DNA from: Flavobacterium kingsejongi
GTDB lineage: Bacteria; Bacteroidota; Bacteroidia; Flavobacteriales; Flavobacteriaceae
Length of the DNA stretch: 64,000 nt
Assembly (NCBI RefSeq): GCF_003076475.1
Contig: NZ_CP020919.1
Span: 1,674,001-1,738,000 of the forward strand
Direction of reading: 5' to 3'
A program made the translations under genes and the position numbers. The notes beneath the pieces were generated by a model. That model had not been told where the DNA came from. It made no database searches and saw only the letters and a list, made by a program, of their open reading frames with translations. Each line of letters starts with the position of its first letter. Position 1 is the stretch's first letter. Of the stretch, positions 36,486 to 43,959 are shown piece after piece.

Positions 36486-36543
36486 GGGCTATTCGCTATA
36501 TCGTACCTCCTGAAAAAGGAGGTAAGGATACCGCTGCTATCCC
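36486..36543. ncRNA. Long intergenic hairpin, Flavobacterium-type structured repeat candidate
   Basis: Outer arms GGGCTATTCGCTATATC (36486-36502) and GATACCGCTGCTATCCC (36527-36543) pair at 12 of 17 positions. An inner stem, TACCTCC with GGAGGTA, pairs perfectly around a 7-nt A-rich loop. Each arm reads as a degenerate inverted copy of the other. From memory, closely similar GGGC-TAT-CGCT / CCGCTGCTATCCC hairpins with variable inner stems recur between genes in Flavobacterium. No gene overlaps it, no T-run follows, and it has no other copy in this window. Whether it is an RNA, a mobile repeat or a protein site is open. Confidence 0.5.
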
Positions 36544-36685
36544 TATTGCAAAAGTAAGATATTTTAGAACCATCCTGGGAATACAGCAGTTGAAAGTTAT
36601 GCAGCAGGTGTTTTTATCAGTAAAACCAGGAAAAAACCATTCGGAATAATTAAATTTACACCCTTATTTATAAATTCATCAGATC

Positions 36686-37372
36686 CTGAAAACTATTCTC
36701 ACTATCGGACACCGTGGCGCCAAAGGGTATGAACCCGAAAACACGCTGCTTTCCTTTAAAAAAGCCCTTGACCTGGGCGCTACCGCAATTGAACTCGACG
36801 TACACCTGTGTGCGTCCGGAGAATTGGTAGTCATCCATGATTTTACGGTAGACCGGACTACTAATGGTACCGGAGGAGTGGATCAGTTGACACTTACCGA
36901 GATAAAGGCATTGTCGGTAGAAGGAAAAACGGTAGTGCCGACATTGGAAGAAGTACTGGATTTTGTAGACCGCCGTTGTTTGGTCAATATAGAATTAAAA
37001 GGAGAACATACCGCTAAGGCTGTTACAGAAGTGATGGCAGGATATGTAAATTCGAAAGGATGGAGCTATGATGATTTTTTAGTTTCCAGCTTTCAAAAGG
37101 AAGAACTCGATACGACCTTTAAGCTGAATCCTAAAATTCATTTAGGGGTACTCACCCAAGCCAGTGTTGGGCAGGCTTTGTATGCGGCGGACAAACTTGC
37201 GGCAAAAGCCATCCATCCGCATTACGGATTGTTGACAGCCGAAAACGTAAAGTCAGCACAGAAGAAAGGGTATAAAGTATTTACCTGGACCGTGAATGAG
37301 CCTGCCGTTATTGCACGGATCAAGTCCTATGGTGTCGATGGTATTATCTCCGATTATCCCGATAGAATATGA
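36686..37372 (+). CDS. Glycerophosphodiester phosphodiesterase, non-canonical start codon
   Basis: About 228 residues of a complete-looking GDPD domain. The catalytic start IGHRGAKGYEPENT is encoded from 36704, then AIELDVH (metal ligands) and VVIHDFTVDRTTNG. The frame upstream is closed by TAA at 36671-36673, and between it and the HRG motif there is no ATG, GTG or TTG; TTG at 36824 would delete the catalytic residues. The best candidate is CTG at 36686, giving MKTILTIGHRG, which resembles normal family N-termini; ATT or ATC codons nearby are alternatives. No signal peptide. Its stop overlaps the next start (ATGA), so the two are coupled. It hydrolyses glycerophosphodiesters to glycerol-3-phosphate. 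Confidence 0.8.
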   Translation: MKTILTIGHRGAKGYEPENTLLSFKKALDLGATAIELDVHLCASGELVVIHDFTVDRTTNGTGGVDQLTLTEIKALSVEGKTVVPTLEEVLDFVDRRCLVNIELKGEHTAKAVTEVMAGYVNSKGWSYDDFLVSSFQKEELDTTFKLNPKIHLGVLTQASVGQALYAADKLAAKAIHPHYGLLTAENVKSAQKKGYKVFTWTVNEPAVIARIKSYGVDGIISDYPDRI

Positions 37373-38589
37373 TCCAGAATTTTGATATTATTATCGTAGG
37401 TGGAGGGGCAGCCGGTTTTTTTACCGCACTGAATATTGCAGAAAAAAAGCCAAAGCTAAAAATCGCCATACTCGAAAGAGGAAAAGAAGTACTGACGAAA
37501 GTACGAATCTCCGGTGGCGGAAGATGCAATGTTACCCATGCCTGTTTTGAACCCAATGAATTGGTGAAGTTTTACCCACGTGGTGAAAAAGAACTTCGGG
37601 GGCCATTCCATCAGTTTTGTAGTGGCGATACCATTGCATGGTTTGAAGAACACGGCGTAGCTTTAAAAATAGAAGAAGATGGGCGGATGTTTCCGGAATC
37701 CAATTCTTCCCAAACCATCATCGATTGTTTTACCCAATTAGCAGACAAACTCAATATAAAAGTCTATACCGGACAAAGTGTCCAGGCAATTTATAAAGCG
37801 GAGGAACACTGGAAAATTACCACGCAAAATGATAATTTTACTTGTGCAACCCTTGTAATGGCAACCGGCAGCAATCCTAAAATATGGGAACTGTTGCAGG
37901 AAATGGGGCATACCATCGTGCCACCCGTGCCTTCCTTGTTTACCTTCAATATCAAAGACAAACGGATTAAAGAATTACCCGGTGTTGCTGCAAAGGTAAC
38001 GGTAGTAGTAAAAGGGACAAAACTCATTTCCACTGGTCCCTTACTCATTACCCATTGGGGAATGAGCGGCCCTGCAATATTAAAACTGTCCGCGTGGGGG
38101 GCAAGGATATTAGCTGAAAAAAATTACCAGTTTACGATTGTGGTCAACTGGCTGAATGACGTGGATGCGGAAGATGCAGAAAAAATACTAAAAGAGCTCA
38201 AACTCGAACATGCTAAAAAAGCGGTTAGTAAGAAATCGCCTTTTGATTTCCCAAACCGATTGTGGGAAAGTATGGTAATTGCTTCTGGCATTGAAGTAGA
38301 AACCAAATGGGCCGATTTGTCCAGGATACAATTGCAGCAACTCGTTAATGAACTCACAAATGCTCATTATCAGGTGAATGGTAAAAGTACCTTTAAAGAA
38401 GAATTTGTGACAGCAGGTGGGATTGACCTCAGGGAAATCAATTTTAAAACCATGCAAAGCAAAAGGCACGAGAACCTCTATTTTTCAGGAGAGATCGTTA
38501 ATATCGATGCGATTACGGGTGGATTTAATTTCCAAAATGCATGGACGAGCGGTTTTATCGCCGCCCAATCAATCATCGGTCTACCGTAG
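37369..38589 (+). CDS. BaiN/RdsA (HI0933-like) family flavoprotein
   Basis: A 406-residue FAD/NAD(P)-dependent oxidoreductase. The N-terminal dinucleotide-binding motif is IIIVGGGAAGFF (about 7-18). Then comes the family signature KVRISGGGRCNVTH (about 45-58), GRMFPESNSSQT in the middle, and the C-terminal FAD-contact segment VTAGGIDLREINFKTM followed by GGFNFQNAWTSG. The actual substrate of most members is unknown. The start overlaps the GDPD stop by 4 bp. Cytosolic. Confidence 0.92.
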   Translation: MIQNFDIIIVGGGAAGFFTALNIAEKKPKLKIAILERGKEVLTKVRISGGGRCNVTHACFEPNELVKFYPRGEKELRGPFHQFCSGDTIAWFEEHGVALKIEEDGRMFPESNSSQTIIDCFTQLADKLNIKVYTGQSVQAIYKAEEHWKITTQNDNFTCATLVMATGSNPKIWELLQEMGHTIVPPVPSLFTFNIKDKRIKELPGVAAKVTVVVKGTKLISTGPLLITHWGMSGPAILKLSAWGARILAEKNYQFTIVVNWLNDVDAEDAEKILKELKLEHAKKAVSKKSPFDFPNRLWESMVIASGIEVETKWADLSRIQLQQLVNELTNAHYQVNGKSTFKEEFVTAGGIDLREINFKTMQSKRHENLYFSGEIVNIDAITGGFNFQNAWTSGFIAAQSIIGLP

Positions 38590-38611
38590 TCCGTAGCACT
38601 GCTACGGACAA
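38587..38611. other. Hairpin between convergent genes
   Basis: GTCCGTAGC and GCTACGGAC form a perfect 9-bp stem with loop ACT, overlapping the stop codon of the flavoprotein gene. No T-run follows, so it may be an RNA-end structure rather than a standard terminator. Confidence 0.45.
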
Positions 38612-38626
38612 GGGACACATTATTAT

Positions 38627-39106
38627 TTATGGATTCAGCCACCAGATGCTGGCGTTTAAAGCCGTTGCAAACGACACCCATAAAAGATATGGAATCAGCA
38701 AATAGCCTGCGATAGGGCGTATCTTATAGAAATAGGAGATGGTAAGCAATATAAATAATAACAGGAAGATAATATCCACCAAAGCCAGTAACGGATCATT
38801 TTTCCCAAAGAATAAAATCGACCACAGGGCATTCAGGAACAACTGAATACCGAAAACCCACAGTGCTTTTTTTACTGCTGAAGGATAGAGGTATTTTTGA
38901 TGCCATACGAGCCCGGCTGCAATTCCCATCATAATATAAAGTACAGTCCAAACCGGTGCGAAAATCCAGTTGGGCGGATTAAAAGAAGGTTTGTTTAAAG
39001 TGGGGTACCAAGTGGAAATACTGGATTGTGTAGCAATACTGGAGAGCAATCCGATCGCGACACAAATCACTACGGTAATGCAGATTTTAGAGAATTGGGA
39101 CTTCAT
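38627..39106 (-). CDS. tspO: TspO/MBR family membrane protein
   Basis: A 159-residue protein with five hydrophobic helices. The TspO hallmarks are present: WYPTLNKPSFNPPNWIFAPVWT near 32-54 and the later ALWSILFFG and LLIPYLLWVSFATALNASIW. TspO proteins bind tetrapyrroles and are linked to stress and light responses; direct function varies. It is convergent with the flavoprotein gene and divergent from mvaD. Confidence 0.95.
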   Translation of the reverse strand: MKSQFSKICITVVICVAIGLLSSIATQSSISTWYPTLNKPSFNPPNWIFAPVWTVLYIMMGIAAGLVWHQKYLYPSAVKKALWVFGIQLFLNALWSILFFGKNDPLLALVDIIFLLLFILLTISYFYKIRPIAGYLLIPYLLWVSFATALNASIWWLNP

Positions 39107-39197
39107 AAGTGGTTGTTTTGTGTTTAAAATTACTCAAAAGAAAAGGAAATAAATCATAATGTTTTTGTAAAAATGTATCTTTGGCAAAATTTAAAAC

Positions 39198-40292
39198 ATG
39201 ATTGCAGCTGCAGATTTTATTCCTTCTTCCTACCCTCAGACCTCCGAAAAAGGACACTTCGAATGGAGTGCGCCAAGTAATATTGCTTTAGTGAAATACT
39301 GGGGTAAAAAGGACAATCAGATTCCTGCAAACCCTTCTGTAAGCCTGACTTTGAATAATTGTAAAACGATTACTTCGCTTTCCTACACCAAAAAAGAAAA
39401 TACAGGGAATGGGTTTTCATTCGACCTGTTGTTTGAGGGGCAGCCCAAAGAAGATTTCAAGCCTAAAATCCAGAAATTTTTCGAAAGGATAGTGGTATAT
39501 CTTCCTTTTCTGAAAGAATATCATTTTTCGATTGCAACACAAAATACATTTCCCCACAGCTCGGGAATTGCTTCTTCTGCTTCCGGAATGGCTGCATTGG
39601 CTATGAACCTGATGGCATTGGAACGCGTATTGAATCCCGAAATGACCGACTCCTATTTTTTTCAAAAAGCCTCTTTCCTGGCCCGCCTGGGATCTGGAAG
39701 TGCCTGTAGGAGTATTCAGGGAAATGTTGTCGTATGGGGGCAGCATGCCGGGATCGCCGGAAGTTCCGATTTGTTTGGGGTGCCTTATCCGAATCCGCTT
39801 CACGAAGTATTTACCGATTTCCAGGATACTATATTGCTGGTTGACAAAGGCGAAAAACAGGTCTCCAGTACGGTAGGCCATGAGTTAATGCATGGCCATC
39901 CATACGCCGATAGACGTTTTGTACAGGCACACGAGAATTTAGCGGCCCTGATTCCTGTATTTGAATCGGGTAACCTGGAGGAGTTTATTAAAATTGTGGA
40001 AAGTGAGGCATTGACCCTGCACGGGATGATGATGACTTCCATGCCGTATTTTATACTGATGAAGCCCAATACACTGGAAATCATTAACAGGATCTGGAAA
40101 TTTAGGAATGCTACCGGAACCCCGGTCTGCTTTACCTTAGATGCCGGTGCGAACGTGCATGTACTTTATCCACAAAAAGTTAAAGAAAGTGTAATGTTCT
40201 TTATAAAAAATGAATTAATTGACTTTTGTCAAAATAGTCAGTATCTTTGCGACGAAATTGGAAGCGGTGCTGTGGCCCTTACAGCAATGTAA
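39198..40292 (+). CDS. mvaD: Diphosphomevalonate decarboxylase
   Basis: A 364-residue GHMP-family enzyme producing isopentenyl diphosphate from mevalonate-5-diphosphate with ATP. Signatures: SNIALVKYWGKKD near 27-39, NPSVSLTLN, SSGIASSASGMAALA (phosphate loop), RLGSGSACRSIQG and the C-terminal CFTLDAGANVHVLYP. A TATCTTTG box at 39176-39183 lies 15 bp before the ATG, so the leader would be very short. It is followed by mevalonate kinase and a prenyltransferase, forming an isoprenoid cluster; phosphomevalonate kinase is not in this window. Confidence 0.95.
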   Translation: MIAAADFIPSSYPQTSEKGHFEWSAPSNIALVKYWGKKDNQIPANPSVSLTLNNCKTITSLSYTKKENTGNGFSFDLLFEGQPKEDFKPKIQKFFERIVVYLPFLKEYHFSIATQNTFPHSSGIASSASGMAALAMNLMALERVLNPEMTDSYFFQKASFLARLGSGSACRSIQGNVVVWGQHAGIAGSSDLFGVPYPNPLHEVFTDFQDTILLVDKGEKQVSSTVGHELMHGHPYADRRFVQAHENLAALIPVFESGNLEEFIKIVESEALTLHGMMMTSMPYFILMKPNTLEIINRIWKFRNATGTPVCFTLDAGANVHVLYPQKVKESVMFFIKNELIDFCQNSQYLCDEIGSGAVALTAM

Positions 40293-40450
40293 ATACAGCA
40301 ACGATTCACTTGTATTCAGGATAAGAAAAGCGTACCTTTATAAGGGAATTGTGTACCAAAAGCAAGTATTTTCGCTATGATGCCCCAAACATTAAAATCA
40401 AACAAACAATTGTCCCGAATAATTTCCGGAGCAATTTATACCAACAACCT

Positions 40451-41389
40451 ATGAAAGGACCATTATTTTACTCCAAAATTTTACTCTTCGGTGAACACGC
40501 CATTAATAAAGGTTCCCGGGGATTGTCCATTCCTTATAATTTCTATAATGGCGGACTGAAAGTAGATGATAATCTTTCAGCTGAAGCTCAAAAATCCAAT
40601 GCCAGCCTTAGAAGTTTTGTTGACTATCTTGACGAGATGCAACAGGAAGACAATGGTTTGGTACAGTTTGATATCGATACCCTAAAATTGAATGTGGAAG
40701 CCGGAATGTATTTTGATTCCAGTATTCCCCAAGGCTATGGAGTAGGAAGCAGCGGCGCACTTGTAGCCGCAATCTACGATCAATATGCCCAAAATAAAAT
40801 CACGGTATTAGAAAACCTTACCCGTGACAAATTATTGAAACTAAAACAGATCTTTTCCAAAATGGAATCGTTTTTCCACGGTACCAGTTCCGGTTTAGAT
40901 CCGTTGAACAGTTACTTGAGCATTCCTATCCTGATCAATTCTCACGATAATATCGAAGCTACCGGAATACCAACCCAAAGCCTGGATGGTAAAGGTGCTG
41001 TGTTTTTGCTGGACTCCGGAATGGTAAAACAAACCGCTCCCATGGTGAGTATCTTTATGGAAAGCCTTAAAGACAAAGGATTCCGTGCGATGGTGAAAAA
41101 TCAGTTCGTAAAATATACCGATGCCTGTATCGAGAACTTCCTGCATGGCGATGTAAAAGCATTATTTGCCAATACCAAAGAACTTTCCAAAGTCGTGTTG
41201 AGTAATTTCAAACCGATGATTCCGGAACAATTTCATGAACTTTGGCAAAAAGGGATTGAGAGCAATGATTATTACCTTAAACTTTGTGGTTCCGGCGGTG
41301 GTGGTTATATCTTAGGCTTTGCAGAAGATATCGATAAAGCAAGGCTATCCTTAAAAGACTACAAATTAGAAGTCGTATACCAGTTTTAA
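40451..41389 (+). CDS. Mevalonate kinase-like GHMP kinase
   Basis: A 312-residue kinase from ATG 40451 (MKGPLFYSKILLFGEHAI, the normal family beginning). An in-frame ATG at 40349 would add 34 residues unlike the family. The ATP loop is IPQGYGVGSSGALVAAI; the catalytic Asp lies in HGTSSGLDPLNS, and the C-terminal motif is LKLCGSGGGGYILGF. It phosphorylates mevalonate in the same pathway as mvaD, 158 bp upstream. Assignment to mevalonate rather than another sugar or alcohol rests on family and context. Confidence 0.88.
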   Translation: MKGPLFYSKILLFGEHAINKGSRGLSIPYNFYNGGLKVDDNLSAEAQKSNASLRSFVDYLDEMQQEDNGLVQFDIDTLKLNVEAGMYFDSSIPQGYGVGSSGALVAAIYDQYAQNKITVLENLTRDKLLKLKQIFSKMESFFHGTSSGLDPLNSYLSIPILINSHDNIEATGIPTQSLDGKGAVFLLDSGMVKQTAPMVSIFMESLKDKGFRAMVKNQFVKYTDACIENFLHGDVKALFANTKELSKVVLSNFKPMIPEQFHELWQKGIESNDYYLKLCGSGGGGYILGFAEDIDKARLSLKDYKLEVVYQF

Positions 41390-41444
41390 ACCAGTCGGAA
41401 TTTGTTTTAATTGAGAGAATAATCAACACCTGAAATCCATTTAA

Positions 41445-42371
41445 ATGTTAAGCAGAAAGAACAAACTCTTAGTAATGAAAATTATCAGTTTGTTTTCTGT
41501 GGTGCGCGGCTACAACATCCCTGTGATTGTATTGGCGCAATACCTGGCGGCTATATTTATATTGGCAAAAGACCAGCGGGCATTGAATGTTATTCTGGAT
41601 GGCAATCTTTTTATTATTGTATTCGCGACTTCCCTGACCATTGCTTCCGGTTACATCATCAATAGTTTTTATGATAGCCAGAAAGACCTGATCAACAGGC
41701 CTAAAAAAACAATGCTCGACCGCCTGGTCAGCCAGAAGACTAAGATCAGCGTTTATTTTGCACTGAATCTGATGGTAACGGTGATTGCTTTTTTTGTTTC
41801 TTTCCGGGCAGTACTGTTCTTTTCTGCTTATATTTTCCTGATTTGGTTCTATTCCCATAAAATAAAAAAGATTTCCATTGTAGGCAACCTGATGGCCGCG
41901 TTTCTGGCCGTGCTCCCATTTTTTGGAATCCTGTTGTATTATAAAAATCTCTATCCCGAAATTTTTGCCCATGCGGCTTTCCTGTATTTGCTGATCCTGA
42001 TCCGCGAATTGGTGAAAGACCTCGAAAACCTGACTGGTGATTTTGTAAGTGATTACCGGACGATCCCTATTCTTTATGGGGAAAAAACAGCGAAGAAAGT
42101 CATTACGACCTTAACGCTTTTAACGGTTATACCCGTTTATTTTCTGATAGAAGTATACCATGTGGGCTACATGGATATTTATTTTTATGCCAGCCTGCTG
42201 ATGCTGCTTTTTTTCCTTTTCCAGCTTCGGAAATCGAATACAAAAAGCGACTATATCCAATTGCACAACCTGCTTAAATTTATTATTGTAGCCGGAGTAT
42301 TCAGTATTGTGCTTATCGATCCAATTGTCCTGATCCGGGGACGAAACATACTTTTGATGGTGTGTTACTAA
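41445..42371 (+). CDS. UbiA-family prenyltransferase, GGGP-transferase-like
   Basis: A 308-residue membrane protein with about eight hydrophobic helices. Both UbiA Asp-rich motifs are there: NSFYDSQKDLINRPKK and KDLENLTGDFVSDYRTIPI, which bind the polyprenyl diphosphate through Mg. In Bacteroidota this group is often annotated as geranylgeranylglycerol-phosphate geranylgeranyltransferase; a quinone-type acceptor is not excluded. The initiator is ATG 41445; ATG 41475 (MKIISLFSVVRGYN) is also reasonable. It follows the mevalonate genes, whose product chain supplies its substrate. Confidence 0.85.
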   Translation: MLSRKNKLLVMKIISLFSVVRGYNIPVIVLAQYLAAIFILAKDQRALNVILDGNLFIIVFATSLTIASGYIINSFYDSQKDLINRPKKTMLDRLVSQKTKISVYFALNLMVTVIAFFVSFRAVLFFSAYIFLIWFYSHKIKKISIVGNLMAAFLAVLPFFGILLYYKNLYPEIFAHAAFLYLLILIRELVKDLENLTGDFVSDYRTIPILYGEKTAKKVITTLTLLTVIPVYFLIEVYHVGYMDIYFYASLLMLLFFLFQLRKSNTKSDYIQLHNLLKFIIVAGVFSIVLIDPIVLIRGRNILLMVCY

Positions 42372-42523
42372 TTGAAAATCATTACAATATCCGTTTTTAT
42401 ACTGTTTTGGAAAAGGCTCAGCCCGCCAGTAATGGGCTAATCGTACGATAGTTGCCTAAAAATGCAATAATCTAACAATCAACCGATCCAAATACCTATC
42501 TTTGCATCAAATTATCAAAATTT

Positions 42524-43438
42524 ATGAATAAGAAAGAAGGCAGCAGCAGAAACAGTTCTTCGGGACGGCCGGGAGGCGAGAGAAAAAGCAGTTCAAAATC
42601 GAAGCCTGCCCTGAACAAAAGATCGCAAAAACCTAAAAAAGCGACTGACAAGCCCAAAGCGGCGGCTGCAGCAGATGCAGAAAAAAAAGTTCCTAAACCG
42701 AATCAGGCACCTAAAAGGATTAAAAATCCGGATGAGATGCGTCTGAATAAATATATTTCCAATTCCGGGGTGTGTTCACGCCGTGATGCCGATATCTACA
42801 TTCAGTCCGGAAACGTAAAGGTAAACGGTATACCAGTAACCGAAATGGGCTATCTGGTAAAACCGGGAGATGTGGTTAATTTTGACGGAGCAGTCCTGAA
42901 TCCGGAACGTAAGGAGTACATACTGCTAAACAAACCGAAAAATTTTACTACCGCTATGGACGAAGCTAATGAATTCCGTAATGTTATGGAACTCGTTCGT
43001 GGAGCAACCAATTCAAAAATCCAGCCGGTAGGACGAATGGATAAGAATACAACCGGACTATTATTGTTTACCAATGATACCGATATGATTCGTAAATTCA
43101 CTATGCCCAATCAGAAATCTTCTAAAATTTATCAGGTATCCCTGGATAAAAACCTGAAGTATGAAGACCTGGAGAAAATCTCTGGCGGTGTAGTATTGGA
43201 TGGCCACCGATTGTTCGTGGAAGAAGTGAGTTATATTGATAACGAACCTAAAACCGAAATCGGCATCAAGTTACGTACTACAAATGTAAAAGTAGTTCGT
43301 GCGATTTTCGAAAATTTCAAATATGATGTATTGCGTATTGACCGTGTATCGTATGCAGGACTAACGAAGAAAAACCTTCCTCGTGGAAACTGGAGATTCC
43401 TGACAGATCAGGAAGTGATCAACCTGAAAAATATTTAA
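42524..43438 (+). CDS. Pseudouridine synthase of the RsuA/RluB/RluF group
   Basis: A 304-residue RNA-modifying enzyme. The first 65 or so residues are a disordered, Lys/Ser/Pro-rich basic tail (for example KSSSKSKPALNKR), common in Bacteroidota members. An S4 RNA-binding domain follows (MRLNKYISNSGVCSRRDAD), then the catalytic domain with GRMDKNTTGLLLF, nucleophile Asp173. TATCTTTG at 42497-42504 is a good -7 box. The rRNA target position cannot be told from sequence. Confidence 0.92.
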   Translation: MNKKEGSSRNSSSGRPGGERKSSSKSKPALNKRSQKPKKATDKPKAAAAADAEKKVPKPNQAPKRIKNPDEMRLNKYISNSGVCSRRDADIYIQSGNVKVNGIPVTEMGYLVKPGDVVNFDGAVLNPERKEYILLNKPKNFTTAMDEANEFRNVMELVRGATNSKIQPVGRMDKNTTGLLLFTNDTDMIRKFTMPNQKSSKIYQVSLDKNLKYEDLEKISGGVVLDGHRLFVEEVSYIDNEPKTEIGIKLRTTNVKVVRAIFENFKYDVLRIDRVSYAGLTKKNLPRGNWRFLTDQEVINLKNI

Positions 43439-43458
43439 TTCCAAACGGAATATTTAAG

Positions 43459-43499
43459 AAAATCCTGTTTCAGAGATGGAACAGGATTTTTTATTTTTG
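43459..43499 (+). terminator. Terminator overlapping the next gene's -7 box
   Basis: AAAATCCTGTT pairs with AACAGGATTTT. The T-rich tail runs straight into TATTTTTG (43492-43499), a -7 box for the gene starting at 43518. Terminator and promoter share bases. Confidence 0.7.
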
Positions 43500-43517
43500 C
43501 ATTAAATTCACCTTACA

Positions 43518-43883
43518 ATGACACCCGAAAAAATAATATCCATAGCATACAAATGGTTTGATGCTTTCAATAAGCATGAATTGGAGCAGCTACTGTCGCT
43601 ATATGATGATGAAGCGCGGCATTTCAGCCCAAAACTAAAGATCAGGAAACCGGAAACCGAAGGGTATGTAACCGGAAAAGCAGCTTTGCGCGAATGGTGG
43701 CAGGATGCTTTCGACCGTTTGCCAACCTTACACTACAAAGTAACGTCACTCACGGCCAACGGTCAACGGGTATTTATGGAATATGTACGAACGGTAGATG
43801 GCGAAGACGATATGCTGGTGGCGGAAGTACTGGATGTTGATAAAGAAAATAAAATTATCTTTTCCCGGGTATACCACGGGTAA
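43518..43883 (+). CDS. SnoaL/NTF2-like protein
   Basis: A 121-residue cytosolic protein with the cone-like NTF2 fold pattern: an N-terminal helix pair (KIISIAYKWFDAFNKHELEQLLSLY), then DDEARHFSP, GYVTGKAALREWWQDAFDRLP and alternating strands to the end. Members are polyketide cyclases, isomerases or plain ligand binders; no catalytic residue can be assigned. It has its own -7 element and shares a terminator with the convergent peptidase gene. Confidence 0.82.
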   Translation: MTPEKIISIAYKWFDAFNKHELEQLLSLYDDEARHFSPKLKIRKPETEGYVTGKAALREWWQDAFDRLPTLHYKVTSLTANGQRVFMEYVRTVDGEDDMLVAEVLDVDKENKIIFSRVYHG

Positions 43884-43913
43884 TAAATACAGGTTACAAG
43901 GTTGTAACAAAGC

Positions 43914-43948
43914 AAAAAAAATCCCGGAAGTAGCTTCCGGGATTTTTT
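43914..43948. terminator. Bidirectional terminator
   Basis: ATCCCGGAAG and CTTCCGGGAT form a perfect 10-bp core with loop TAG, bordered by seven A and six T. It serves both converging genes. Confidence 0.92.
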
Positions 43949-43959
43949 GTTATATCAAA

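Noticed and set aside
40349..40450. An N-terminal extension of the mevalonate kinase
   Set aside because: The extra 34 residues are polar and unlike the family, whose conserved part starts right at ATG 40451.
42421..42460. A terminator after the prenyltransferase gene (AGCCC/GGGCT)
   Set aside because: The stem is only 5 bp with a long loop, and no T-run follows.
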